From: Actinomycetota bacterium
Lineage (GTDB): Bacteria > Actinomycetota > Actinomycetes > Streptosporangiales > Streptosporangiaceae
Direction of reading: 5' to 3'
DNA: 38,862 nt
NCBI GenBank assembly: GCA_027326205.1
Contig: DAHWEX010000725.1
Span: forward strand, 1 to 38,862
In this document: positions 25,301-34,979 of the stretch, one piece after another
Numbering within the stretch: the first letter of the stretch is position 1
How the letters are laid out: each line of letters starts with the position of its first letter
The notes under the pieces: generated by a model
Databases searched by the model: none
Seen by the model: the letters and a program-made list of their open reading frames with translations, nothing else
Told to the model about the DNA's origin: nothing
Made by a program: the position numbers and the translations under genes

Positions 25301-27937
25301 CTAGTAACTAGTCAGCACGGACTTGACCTCGGGGGCGGCGGCCGCCGAGCCGTAGCCGCCCTGGAGGACCAGGCAGGCGATCGCGAGGTCCTGGCTGGAG
25401 TCGAAGGCGACGAACCAGGCGTTGGGCTGCTTCTGGTTCATGATCTGGGCGGTGCCCGTCTTGGCGTAGACGTTCGGCCCGAAGCCGAGGCCGTAGGCCG
25501 TGCCGACGGGGCTGGTGATGACGGCCCGCATCATCTGGTGGAGCTCGGTGTCGGTGGAGGCGGGCAGGGGCGTCGCCGTCACCTGCTTCGTGCCGGGCAC
25601 CAGGTACGGCTGCTTGAACGCGCCGGCTTCCACCGTCGCGGCGATCGAGGCCATCGCCAGCGGCGAGGCCTCCAACTGGCCCTGGCCGAACGCCTCCTGG
25701 GCGAGCTCGGAGCCGGAGGCGCTAGCCGGCGCGCTGAAGTAGGGCGCCGACACCCCGCCGATGCCGATGTCCCACGGCTGGTCGAGGCCGAAGTACTGCT
25801 TCGCCGTGCCCGCGAGCTGCCCGTACAGGTGCGTGTACTGGGTGGTGAACGCGTTGTTGCAGGACGCGGCGAAGTCGGTGATGAACGGGGTGCCGGCCGG
25901 CTCGGACTCACCCTGGTCGTTATGGAAGGTGGTGCCCTGCAAGGTGAACGTCTTCGGGCACACCACGGAACTCTGCGGCGTGAGGATGCCCTGGTTGAAC
26001 AGTGCCGCGGACGTGATGATCTTCATCGACGAGCCAGGCGCGACGGCCGAGGTCAGCGCGAAGTCGTTCAGGCCGTCGTTGTTGGCGATCGCGAGGATCT
26101 TGCCGGTGGACGGCTGGATGACGACCATCGAGCTCATGCTGTGCATCTTGACCGCGGCCATCGCGGCGGCCTCCGCCGCCGGGTTGATCGTGGTGTCGAC
26201 CGACTGCACGTTCTGCGGCGTGACGATGACCGCCTGGCTGTTCGGGACCGGGGTGCCCGCCGCGGTCTCGACCTGCACGTCGAGGCCCGGCTTGCCCTGG
26301 CCGGCCGGCGCCGACTTCATCAGCAGGTCGGAGATGTTGGTCAGCCCCGGGTCCCCGTACTGCTGCAGGTTCCCGTTGCTGGCGTCGCCGACCATCTGCA
26401 CGGTCGGCGCGACCTCGACCGCCGCCAGGTGCGTCGCGGCGGTGAGGTTCGGCCCCATCACGTCCGGCCGCCAGGAGACGAACCAGACGCCGGAGTTCCC
26501 CTGCTCGTACGCGACAAGCGACGAGTGGTAGCTCCAGTTGCCCTGCGCCCGGTCCGCGCCCGTGCCGGCCGACACCGCGGCGGTGACCGAGTAGGTGACC
26601 TGCTCCTGGGGTCCGGCCGGGGCCGTCGCGGACGCGGACGCGGGCACCGCCGACGTAACCTGGGCCTCGCCCTCGTAGCCGAAGCCGACCTTGCTCAGGC
26701 CCAGGTCCTTGGCGTAGGCGGCGAACCCGGCCCGCGCGCCGACCGGGTTGTCGGTGAGGTTAGCCGCCTTGGCGAGCTTGCCCTGCTCCCAGTCGGTCAG
26801 GAACGCGGAGGCGACCAGGCGCCCGTCCTGGGCCGGCGTGCTCCCGGTGGGAATCATGCCGGTGACCGGAACGCCCGGGCCGTGCTTCTGGTTGAGCACG
26901 TACGTCAGCGCGAGCGCCACCACCACGGCCAGGCCGCCCGCCGTCACCGGGATCAGGACCTTGCGGCTCCGCCACGGCCGCTTGCCGCCGGGCCTGCCCC
27001 GGGCCGGGCCTGGCCCGTCGCCGCCGGGTCCCGGCGGCTGCTCGAAGCCGGACGGCGGGTAGCCCGCCTGGCCGTACCCCTGCTGGCCGTAGCCGTCCTG
27101 CCCGTTGCCCTGCTGGCCGGGTGCCTGCTGCCCGTAACCCGCCTGCGGCTGGTAACCGGTCTGCTGCTGGTAACCGGTCTGCTGGTAGCCCGGCGGCTGC
27201 CCGTAGCCTGGCTGCTGCTGATAGCGGGCCGGCTGACCGTATCCCACCGCTGGCTGGTACACGGTCGGGGCGGCGTAACCAGCCTGCCCGTACCCCTGCT
27301 GCCCGTACCCAGGCTGCCCGGGTGCCTGCTGCCCCCAGCCCGGCTGACCGGGCGCCTGGGTTCCGTACCCGTCAGCCCCGTACCCGTCGGTCCGGTAGCC
27401 CGCCGGGCCGTACTGCCCGGCCGGCGGCTGTCCGTAGCCCTGCTGCCCGTGCGCCTGCTGCCCGTAGCCGGAAGGACCGTAGCCGGCAGACGGCTGCCCG
27501 TGCGCGCCCTGGCCGTTACCCGGCCCGGTTTGCCCAGGGCCCGTCTGCCCTTGTCCCGTCTGCTCTTGCCCGAACCAGGGCGGCTGACCATGGGAACCCT
27601 GCTGGTAGGCCGCCTGGCCGCCCTGTCCCGGCCCGTACGTCCCGGCACCGGACGGCGCCTGCTGGCCGTACGTGCCCGGTCCGCCGTACGTCCCGTAAGT
27701 CGGCTGCGCGCCGAAGGCCCCCTGGCGGCCGGAAGCGCCCGGCGGCTGCTGTCCCGGCGCGGGCTGGCCCTGGTCCGTACCTCCCTGGCCGATCGCCTGC
27801 TGGCTGTGCTTCCCCCGGGCATGCTTGCCCTGCCCGGCGGCCGGGGCCGGCGCGGCGGGCAGTGCCGGCGGTTCCTGTTGCTCGTCGCGGGCGCCCCGGG
27901 CGCCAGCTGAGCCGCTGTCTCTCGGGTCGCTCGTCAC
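25301..27937 (-). CDS. Penicillin-binding transpeptidase (class B-like) with G/Q/Y/P-rich N-terminus and NTF2-like domain
   Basis: 878 aa; [14 protein letters not shown] (SxxK), [10 protein letters not shown] (SxN), YAKTGTAQ (KTG); one TM; about 300-aa low-complexity N-terminal region. Confidence 0.88.
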   Translation of the reverse strand: MTSDPRDSGSAGARGARDEQQEPPALPAAPAPAAGQGKHARGKHSQQAIGQGGTDQGQPAPGQQPPGASGRQGAFGAQPTYGTYGGPGTYGQQAPSGAGTYGPGQGGQAAYQQGSHGQPPWFGQEQTGQGQTGPGQTGPGNGQGAHGQPSAGYGPSGYGQQAHGQQGYGQPPAGQYGPAGYRTDGYGADGYGTQAPGQPGWGQQAPGQPGYGQQGYGQAGYAAPTVYQPAVGYGQPARYQQQPGYGQPPGYQQTGYQQQTGYQPQAGYGQQAPGQQGNGQDGYGQQGYGQAGYPPSGFEQPPGPGGDGPGPARGRPGGKRPWRSRKVLIPVTAGGLAVVVALALTYVLNQKHGPGVPVTGMIPTGSTPAQDGRLVASAFLTDWEQGKLAKAANLTDNPVGARAGFAAYAKDLGLSKVGFGYEGEAQVTSAVPASASATAPAGPQEQVTYSVTAAVSAGTGADRAQGNWSYHSSLVAYEQGNSGVWFVSWRPDVMGPNLTAATHLAAVEVAPTVQMVGDASNGNLQQYGDPGLTNISDLLMKSAPAGQGKPGLDVQVETAAGTPVPNSQAVIVTPQNVQSVDTTINPAAEAAAMAAVKMHSMSSMVVIQPSTGKILAIANNDGLNDFALTSAVAPGSSMKIITSAALFNQGILTPQSSVVCPKTFTLQGTTFHNDQGESEPAGTPFITDFAASCNNAFTTQYTHLYGQLAGTAKQYFGLDQPWDIGIGGVSAPYFSAPASASGSELAQEAFGQGQLEASPLAMASIAATVEAGAFKQPYLVPGTKQVTATPLPASTDTELHQMMRAVITSPVGTAYGLGFGPNVYAKTGTAQIMNQKQPNAWFVAFDSSQDLAIACLVLQGGYGSAAAAPEVKSVLTSY

Positions 27938-28067
27938 GATTACGACCGTACCGACCCCTGTCAGTTCGCGGTGAATTTTGCGGCAAATCTTTAGGACCTT
28001 TTTGCTGGTCGGACGGGCTTCCGGCCGCTCGCGGCGCGGCTAGCCGCCGCCGGGTCTCTGTGCGGCT

Positions 28068-28625
28068 TCAGCGCGGTCGCCGGCCGGTCGCCCGGTAGCG
28101 TCCGACCAGGTGAGCGCGGCTAGCCGGGAGTTCCGCCGGGGTCGGCCAGCGACCGGTAACCGCCCGGATCTCGCCGTCTTCGCTGAAGTCGCAGAAGCAT
28201 ACGCCGGTCATCGCGCCATCGGCGTCGCCGGGTTCCACCCGGCTCGCCGCGCTCGAGCCCGCACCGCCGATCCGCTTCACCTCGACCCGCCAGTCCGACG
28301 GGCCGCCCTCGGCGTTGAACCGCAGGCAGGCTTCGCGCCCCGGGCCCGCTCCCTGGCTTGCGGCCCCCGGTCGAGCACGCCGCCCGCCGCCAGCATCCGG
28401 TCCAGGGTCGTCCGGCCGAGCTGGCTCGTCACCGGATCGCTGTCGGCGTAGTACCGGACCAGGCCCATGGCCCGCTGAAAGGCCCGGGCCCGCGCGGCCA
28501 GCAGGCGCCGCCCGCTCCCACTCCAGGTCGCCGCAGCCGAGGGCGGCACGGAGCACCTGCCGGGGTCTGGCCTCGAGCAGCTCCGGGCGCTGGCAGGCCA
28601 GCCGCCAGTGCCCGGAGCCGTGGCG
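28068..28625 (-). pseudogene. Frame-broken remnant of a coding gene (family not identified)
   Basis: Protein-like text switches frame twice between the 28068..28556 frame and the 28277..28549 frame; no convincing ATG. Confidence 0.45.
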
Positions 28626-28633
28626 TTAGCCGG

Positions 28634-30145
28634 TTACGGTTCGTCGGCCATGTCGCTGATCGGCTTGACCCCAGCCGTGCCATTCTTGAGCCGCCGCAGC
28701 AGGCCGCCGAAGTACCAGACTGCGGCCAGCGCCAGGGCGTAGCCGAGCATCTTGTCCGAGCCGTGGAAAGGCGCCGGGAACGAGAGTGCCACCATGACCA
28801 CCACGGTGTAGGCGAGCACGAACCCGATCACGGGCCACGCCCACCGGCCTAGCGAGAACGAGCCAGGGAGACTGTCGGTGGTGCGCCGCTTGACCGCGTA
28901 GGCCACGGTGATCAGGAAGTAGATGATGTAGGGGATGATCGCGGTCGCGCCGACGAGCGTGCCGAACGAGCTGCTCTGGAAGTACCCGTAGATCATTACG
29001 CCGACGTCGATGACCCCGAACACGAGCAGCGCCACAACGGGCGTCTGGCTGCGCGGGTAGATCTTCCGTAGCGGGCCGGAGAACGGCAGCATGTTGTCCC
29101 GCGACAGCGAGTAGACCAGCCTGCCCTGGGCGCCGGTGCCGACCACGAGGATCGAGAACATCGAGAACACGACGAACGCGACGAAGACCTTAACCAGCCA
29201 GGAAGGCAGCCAGTAGCTGGCGATCGCCAGCAGCGGCAGCGGCGCCGCCTCGACCGCCTTGAGGTCGGGGATGGCGAGCGTGAAGCCGATCAGCGCGACC
29301 ATGCCGAGCAGGGCGGAGCCGGCCACCGCCCACAGCACGCCGCGCGGCACGCTGCGGCGCGGGTCCACCGCGTCCTCGGACATGTCGGCCGCCAGCTCGA
29401 ACCCAACCAGGGTGAAGGCGCCGAGCAGCCCGGCCAGGGTGAAGGCGTACCAGGTCGGGTTGTGGTAGACGGACGTCGTGTTCACCAGGATGCCCGCCCC
29501 GTAGGGAGTGGGCTTGGAGCGGACCCCCCACAGCACCAGCAGGAGCACGCCGAATACGACGGTCCCGATGATCTCGGTGAACACGGCGACGTTGTTGACC
29601 CGCGCCGCCACCTGGACGCTGATGATGTTGATGACCAGCGGCAGCAGCATCAAGATGATCGCCACCGTCAGCACCAGGTGCGGGCTCGGCGTGTCGATAT
29701 TGAACTCGCTGAGCAGCAGCGGGGACGCGACCTGGAGCATGATCGCGCCGCCGCCGACCGCCATGTAGAGCAGGCCGGCGAAGCCGACGAACCAGCCGTA
29801 GGTCGGGTTCACCAACCGGGCGCTCCACTGGTAGGCGTAGCCGGCCAGCGGGATGCGGGTACCGAGTTCGGCGACTACCAGCGCGATCATGAGGTTGCCG
29901 ACCCCGACGATCGGCCAGGTCCAGATCGAGGCGGGCCCCCAGTACGCGAGGCCGAACCCGTAGTTCAGGAAGATCCCGGTGGTGATCGAGATGATCGAGA
30001 AGGCGATCGCGAACATCGAGAAGAACCGCAGCGACCGCCGCAGCTCCGGCTTGTAGCCGGCCCGCTCGACGATCGACCCGGGCGCGTCCTGAACTCTGGC
30101 GGACGGGGGCGGGACCGAGTTGGGTTCGGCTGCTCTGCTGGACAT
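28634..30145 (-). CDS. APC family amino acid permease
   Basis: 503 aa, about 12 TM; FSMFAIAFSIISITTGIF, GFELAADMSEDAVDPRRSVPRG motifs. Confidence 0.88.
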   Translation of the reverse strand: MSSRAAEPNSVPPPSARVQDAPGSIVERAGYKPELRRSLRFFSMFAIAFSIISITTGIFLNYGFGLAYWGPASIWTWPIVGVGNLMIALVVAELGTRIPLAGYAYQWSARLVNPTYGWFVGFAGLLYMAVGGGAIMLQVASPLLLSEFNIDTPSPHLVLTVAIILMLLPLVINIISVQVAARVNNVAVFTEIIGTVVFGVLLLVLWGVRSKPTPYGAGILVNTTSVYHNPTWYAFTLAGLLGAFTLVGFELAADMSEDAVDPRRSVPRGVLWAVAGSALLGMVALIGFTLAIPDLKAVEAAPLPLLAIASYWLPSWLVKVFVAFVVFSMFSILVVGTGAQGRLVYSLSRDNMLPFSGPLRKIYPRSQTPVVALLVFGVIDVGVMIYGYFQSSSFGTLVGATAIIPYIIYFLITVAYAVKRRTTDSLPGSFSLGRWAWPVIGFVLAYTVVVMVALSFPAPFHGSDKMLGYALALAAVWYFGGLLRRLKNGTAGVKPISDMADEP

Positions 30146-30172
30146 GTGACCTGCTTTCTTAGGGCGGCTTTA

Positions 30173-31435
30173 TCACGTGCTTTCTCGGTTGCCGAGCTGC
30201 TTGCGAACGGCGGCGAACGCCTTGTCGGTCGCCTCAAGCGCTCGTGCGATGTCGTCGCCGGTCATGGCGGCGGAAACGAACCAGTTGTGCCGCGGATGCA
30301 GGTAGAGGCCGCCGCGCAGGGCCGCGTCGGCGAACACGCCGGCCAGCCGGCGGTCGTCGTCCCCGGCGAAGGAGAGGTAGGGCATCACCGCCGGGCCGGT
30401 GTAGTTGACGGACAGGTCCCACGAGCGCGCCTGCGCTAGGATGCCGTCGCGCAGCGTGGTCCCCGCCTGCTCCATCGCCTGCACCGCCCGCTCCTCCTCC
30501 AGCGCAGCGATGGTGGCCACCGCAGCCGCCATCGGGACCGCGGAAAACCAGAACGAGCCGGTGACGAACACCTGCCGGGCCCCGTCGCGGAACGCGTCGT
30601 TGCCGAGTACAGCGGCGAGCGGGTGGCCGTTCGCGATCGCCTTGCTCCAGGCCGACAGATCGGGCTGCACGCCCACCGGCTCCCAGCTTGAGCCCAGGTG
30701 CAGCCGGAACCCGCAGCGTACGTCGTCAAGGATCAGCGCCGCCCCGGTGGCGTCGCACAGCGCCCGCAGGCCGCGGGCGAAGTCCGGGTCGACCAGTTCC
30801 TGGTCGTGGCCGGCGTCGTGCCTGAACGGGCTGACCAGGATGGCCGCCAGGTCATCGCCCGCCTCGGCGGCGGCCTGGCGGACGCTGGCGAGGTCGTTGT
30901 AGGTGTAGCGGCCGAGGTTGGCGCGGTCCTGCGGGGTGACCCCGGCCGGCCGGGGCGTGCACCAGGGCGCGGCGCCGTGGTAGGCGCCGGCCGCGGTCAG
31001 GATGATGCGCCGTCCGGTCTGCGCCCGGGCGATCGTGCAGCACATGGTGGTGGCGTCGGTGCCGTTCTTGGCGAACATCGCCCAGTCCGCGTGCCGGACT
31101 GTCCGCACCAGCAGTTCGGCGAGGTCCACCATGACCGGGCCGGGGCCGTTCTGGCAGTCGCCCAGTGCGGCCTGCGCCGCGGCGGCCTCCTCCACCCGAG
31201 GGTGCTGGTGGCCGAGCACGACCGGCCCGTAGCTGCACATCAGGTCGACGTACTCGTTGCCGTCGACGTCCCAGACCCGTGCGCCGCGCCCGCTCCGCAT
31301 GAACTGGGGGTAGGCGGCGGGCAGCGCCGCGGCCGACTGGTGCCCGTACATTCCGCCCGGGATCACGGCCTGCGCGCGCTCTCGCAGCCGCCGGTCGACG
31401 GTGTGCCCGGTCGTCCCGCTGGGCTGCTCAGTCAT
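30173..31435 (-). CDS. Class III aminotransferase, glutamate-1-semialdehyde aminomutase-like
   Basis: 420 aa from ATG 31435; VWDVDGNEYVDLMCSYGPVVLGH; AMFAKNGTDATTMC; ILDDVRCGFR; WSKAIANGHP. Confidence 0.85.
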   Translation of the reverse strand: MTEQPSGTTGHTVDRRLRERAQAVIPGGMYGHQSAAALPAAYPQFMRSGRGARVWDVDGNEYVDLMCSYGPVVLGHQHPRVEEAAAAQAALGDCQNGPGPVMVDLAELLVRTVRHADWAMFAKNGTDATTMCCTIARAQTGRRIILTAAGAYHGAAPWCTPRPAGVTPQDRANLGRYTYNDLASVRQAAAEAGDDLAAILVSPFRHDAGHDQELVDPDFARGLRALCDATGAALILDDVRCGFRLHLGSSWEPVGVQPDLSAWSKAIANGHPLAAVLGNDAFRDGARQVFVTGSFWFSAVPMAAAVATIAALEEERAVQAMEQAGTTLRDGILAQARSWDLSVNYTGPAVMPYLSFAGDDDRRLAGVFADAALRGGLYLHPRHNWFVSAAMTGDDIARALEATDKAFAAVRKQLGNREST

Positions 31436-32502
31436 AAATCCGCTCCTCTTCTCGCTCTTCTTCGCGGTCTTGTTCCGCTTTGGGTGACGGCGGCCGCGGC
31501 CGCGGCGATCCGCGCGGCCGCGGCCGGCTGCGCCCGGCCGAGGAAGTCCAGCGCCTGGCCCAGGCTCTCGATCCCGGCGTCGGATCCCAGGCCGGTGGCG
31601 ACGAGCGAGCCGCAGGCGGTGCCCAGCCACGCGGCGTCAACCGGGTCGGCCCCCACCAGCAGGCCGGCCAGCATTCCCGCGGTGAAGCCGTCACCGCAGC
31701 CCGTGGTGTCGACCACGTCGACCTTGATCGCGGGCAGCGCTACCGGGGCGCCGCCGCCCGGCCAGGCGACCAGGCAGCCGTCCGCGCCGCAGGTGACCGC
31801 GACGCCGCCGGCACCGAGAGCGAGCACGTCGCCGATGGCGGTGCCGGGGTCGCGGCGGCCGGTGAGCGCGAGCAACTGATCGCGGTTGGGCAGGAACCAG
31901 TCGGTCGCGGCCAGCAGCCCGGCGATCCGCGCTAGGTCCCGGGGCCGGCCGGGATGCAGCACGTCCACGGCGACGATAGCCCCGCCCGCCCGGGCCGCCG
32001 CGACCACCTGCGCCAAGCCCTCCTCGACGATGGCCCCCAGCGCGTCCGGCCCGCCGATGAGCAGCGCCCGGCCGCGGCCCACCCGGTCGAGGTCGATGTC
32101 CGCCAGCTCGAGCAGCGGCGTCGCGCCCGGGACGTGCAAAGCCGGGCGCTCGCCGTTTTCCCTGATCGGCAAGATGGTGGCCGACGTCTGGACCCCCTTC
32201 TTGCGGCTCAGTCCGCTGGTATCGACGCCGTGCCTGGCCATCGCGAGGGCGACCACGTCGCCGAGCAGGTCGTCGCCGATCGCGCCGATCGCGTGCACGT
32301 CGGCGCCCAGCTTGGCGAGGTCGACGCCGGTGCCGGCGGCCGTGCCCGCGGCGGTGGCCCTGATCTCGGTGAGCCGGGCGCTGCCCTGGCCGGGCGGGAT
32401 GGCCTCGACCGGCCTGCCGAGCACGTCGAGGATGTGCGGCCCGAGCACTGTCACCGGCCCGAGCGGCCCCGGTGCCACGGTGGCTCGCCGTTCGCCGCTC
32501 AT
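31432..32502 (-). CDS. PfkB family carbohydrate kinase
   Basis: 356 aa; GTGVDLAKLGADVHAIGAIGDDLLG; VDTTGCGDGFTAGML. Confidence 0.88.
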   Translation of the reverse strand: MSGERRATVAPGPLGPVTVLGPHILDVLGRPVEAIPPGQGSARLTEIRATAAGTAAGTGVDLAKLGADVHAIGAIGDDLLGDVVALAMARHGVDTSGLSRKKGVQTSATILPIRENGERPALHVPGATPLLELADIDLDRVGRGRALLIGGPDALGAIVEEGLAQVVAAARAGGAIVAVDVLHPGRPRDLARIAGLLAATDWFLPNRDQLLALTGRRDPGTAIGDVLALGAGGVAVTCGADGCLVAWPGGGAPVALPAIKVDVVDTTGCGDGFTAGMLAGLLVGADPVDAAWLGTACGSLVATGLGSDAGIESLGQALDFLGRAQPAAAARIAAAAAAVTQSGTRPRRRARRGADL

Positions 32503-33191
32503 GAGCGCGGCGGCCTTCCGGACCCGTAGCGGCGCCGCCTGCTTTCCGCCGCCACCTCCTCGAGCTGGGCTTCCGACAGCACCACGGGCTCCCCGTAGGC
32601 CAGCGCCAGCCGGTAGGCGCGGGCGAGCCATTCGAGGAGCACGGCCCGGTGGTAGGCCTGGGCCAGGTCGGCCCCGTAGACGACCGCCCCGTGGTTGCGC
32701 AGGATGACGGCCCGGCGGCCGTTAAGGGCGGTAACGGCGGCGGCGGCCAGCTGGTCCGACCCGAACCGCTGGTAGGGCGCGACCAGGAGCGGGCCGCCGA
32801 GCTCGGTGACCGCGTAATGGATGGCGGGCAGTTCCCGGCGTGACGCTGAGAGGGCGACAACCTCCGGTGAGTGCGTGTGGACGACCGCCGCCGCCCCGGT
32901 CGCCGCGTAGATCGCCAGGTGCATCGGCGTTTCCGAGGACGGCGTTTCCGGCTGGCCTCCGTCGCCGCCGTCCGCGTCGAGCCGACGGCCGTCCAGCGCG
33001 ACGAGGCAGATGGCGGCCGCCGTCATGTCCGGGTAGGGAACCCCGGACGGGGTGATCGCCACCGCGTCGCCTACGCGCACGCTGAGGTTGCCCGCGCTGC
33101 CGACGGACAGTCCGTCGGCAAGCAGGCGATCGCCGTATCTGACGAGCTCGGCCCGGGCCGTCGCCAGCTCGCCAGAGTCACTGCGGTACAT
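32499..33191 (-). CDS. Class II aldolase/adducin family protein
   Basis: 230 aa; SAGNLSVRVGD, VVHTHSPEV zinc site, ILRNHGAVVYG. Confidence 0.88.
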   Translation of the reverse strand: MYRSDSGELATARAELVRYGDRLLADGLSVGSAGNLSVRVGDAVAITPSGVPYPDMTAAAICLVALDGRRLDADGGDGGQPETPSSETPMHLAIYAATGAAAVVHTHSPEVVALSASRRELPAIHYAVTELGGPLLVAPYQRFGSDQLAAAAVTALNGRRAVILRNHGAVVYGADLAQAYHRAVLLEWLARAYRLALAYGEPVVLSEAQLEEVAAESRRRRYGSGRPPRS

Positions 33192-33198
33192 TAAGGGG

Positions 33199-33224
33199 AT
33201 ATTAGACGGACGTCCGATAAAAAT
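33199..33224. promoter_or_regulatory. Palindromic candidate TetR operator in divergent intergenic region
   Basis: Perfect core CGGACGTCCG (33207-33216) with partly symmetric AT flanks. Confidence 0.55.
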
Positions 33225-33237
33225 ACAGAGGGGAGTC

Positions 33238-33837
33238 ATGCCAAAGATCGTCAACTGGGATGACCGGCGGGACGAGATCCTCGCCGCCACCTGGCGGGTG
33301 ATCGCGCGCGACGGCATCGCCAAGGCCACCGTCAGGGCCATCGCCCGCGAGGCGCACTGCTCGCCCGGAATCCTGGCGCACTACTTCGACGACAAGGCCG
33401 ACATCCTGGGCTCGGCCCTGGTCCTTTCGCACCGCCGGGTCGCGGCCCGGATGGACGCCAGGACGGCAGGCCTGGCCGGACTCGACGCCCTGCGCGTCGT
33501 CATGCTCGAGGCGCTGCCGCTGGACGACGAGCGCGACCTGGAGGCCCAGATCGAGATCAGCTTCTGGGGGCGGGCGCTGGGCAATCCGGAGCTGCGCACG
33601 GTGCAGCACGCCGAGTTCGACCGGTTCGCGGGCCGGCTGCGCGCCTACCTCGCGGAAGCCAGAAAACTGGGCGAACTGCGCGACAGCGTGGACATCGACC
33701 TGGCGGCCCACCAACTGCTCGTCCTCATCGACGGACTCAGCGCCCAGCGGGTGCTCTACCCGGACCGGGTCACCGCCGCCCGCCAGCGGCGGATGCTCAG
33801 CGAGCTGCTCGACAGCTTCCGCCCGTGGCCGGCCTAG
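33238..33837 (+). CDS. TetR/AcrR family transcriptional regulator (BetI-like)
   Basis: 199 aa; ILAATWRVIARDGIAKATVRAIAREAHCSPGILAHYFDDKADIL HTH. Confidence 0.88.
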   Translation: MPKIVNWDDRRDEILAATWRVIARDGIAKATVRAIAREAHCSPGILAHYFDDKADILGSALVLSHRRVAARMDARTAGLAGLDALRVVMLEALPLDDERDLEAQIEISFWGRALGNPELRTVQHAEFDRFAGRLRAYLAEARKLGELRDSVDIDLAAHQLLVLIDGLSAQRVLYPDRVTAARQRRMLSELLDSFRPWPA

Positions 33838-33848
33838 TACGGCAGCCT

Positions 33849-34001
33849 TCAGCCGCCGTGACGTGCGGGAGTAGCGAGGGCCGCCGCCGCCACCGACTTC
33901 TCGGAGCGGGCCAGTCCGGTCACCTGGTGCCCGTCTTGCAGCAGTTCGGCGACGAGCGGCGAGCCGACGTGGCCGGACGCGCCGGTGATGAATGCGTGCA
34001 T
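33849..34001 (-). pseudogene. Truncated N-terminal fragment of an NAD(P)-binding SDR/epimerase-like gene
   Basis: MHAFITGASGHVGSPLVAELLQDGHQVTGLARSEKSVAAAALATPARHGG stop; Rossmann GASGHVG start but only 50 aa. Confidence 0.65.
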
Positions 34002-34121
34002 GAGATGACCTTCCAGTACGGATCGATGTCTGTAACTGTCATCAGACAGGACGGCCGGCGGACCGCTGGCGGGCCCGGGTGCGGCCGGTCGAATGTCGGC
34101 GGGGGCGGTTAGGGTCTGGGC

Positions 34122-34973
34122 ATGCGATTCGGATACGTGGTGCCGTACGCGAACGCGCGGGAGTTCGCCGAGTTGGCCGCGCTCGGCGAGCAGCGCGGCT
34201 GGGACGCCGTGTTCACCTGGGAAGCGGTCTGGGGCGAGCACGCCTGGGTGACCCTCGGCGCCGCCGCCATGCTGACCGAGCGGATCAGGCTGGGCACGCT
34301 GCTCACCCCGGCCTCCCGGTGGCGGCCGTGGGACCTCGCGTCCGCCGTCGGCACGGTGGACCGGCTCAGCGGCGGCCGGGCGGTGCTGACCGTCGGCCTC
34401 GGCGCGGTTCACGAGGGGTGGACCGCATTCGAGCCCGACGAGGGCCGCCGCGTCCGCGCGGAGAAGCTGGACGAGTGCCTGGCCGTCTACGACGGGCTGA
34501 TGCGCGGCCAGCCGTTCAGCTACGACGGCCGGTACTACACGGCACGGCCCACCGGTCATCTCGTTCCCGGGCCGCCGGCGCAGCGGCCGCGGCCGCCGGT
34601 CTGGGTCGTCGGCGCGCGCGTCGCCAGCCGGGCGGCGCAGCCGTCACTCGAACGGGCGGCGCGGTGGGACGGCCTGCTGCCCGCTGTCCTCGACAACGGC
34701 GCGCACCGCGGCCTGGCCGGCCCGGAGGAACTCGCGTCCGTCGTGGCCGAGGTGCATGCGCTGCGGGCCGCAGCGGGCCTGGACGGTTCTTCGTACGACG
34801 TCGTCATCGAGGGCGACAGCACGCGGGAGTTCGTGCGGCTTGACCCGCCCGACCCGGCGGCCTGGGCCGCGGCCGGGGCCACGTGGTGGATCGAGAGCTG
34901 GTGGACCATCAAGCCGGGGGACGAGGGCCTGGCCGAGCTCAGGCACCGGATCGAGGCCGGGCCGCCGTCATAG
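34122..34973 (+). CDS. LLM class flavin-dependent oxidoreductase
   Basis: 283 aa; MRFGYVVPYANAREFAELAALGEQRGWDAVFTWE; LSGGRAVLTVGLG. Confidence 0.88.
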   Translation: MRFGYVVPYANAREFAELAALGEQRGWDAVFTWEAVWGEHAWVTLGAAAMLTERIRLGTLLTPASRWRPWDLASAVGTVDRLSGGRAVLTVGLGAVHEGWTAFEPDEGRRVRAEKLDECLAVYDGLMRGQPFSYDGRYYTARPTGHLVPGPPAQRPRPPVWVVGARVASRAAQPSLERAARWDGLLPAVLDNGAHRGLAGPEELASVVAEVHALRAAAGLDGSSYDVVIEGDSTREFVRLDPPDPAAWAAAGATWWIESWWTIKPGDEGLAELRHRIEAGPPS

Positions 34974-34979
34974 CAGGGC

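Noticed and set aside
25538-27910. 790-aa plus-strand ORF opposite the PBP gene
   Set aside because: Antisense shadow; the minus strand has SxxK, SxN and KTG motifs in the correct order
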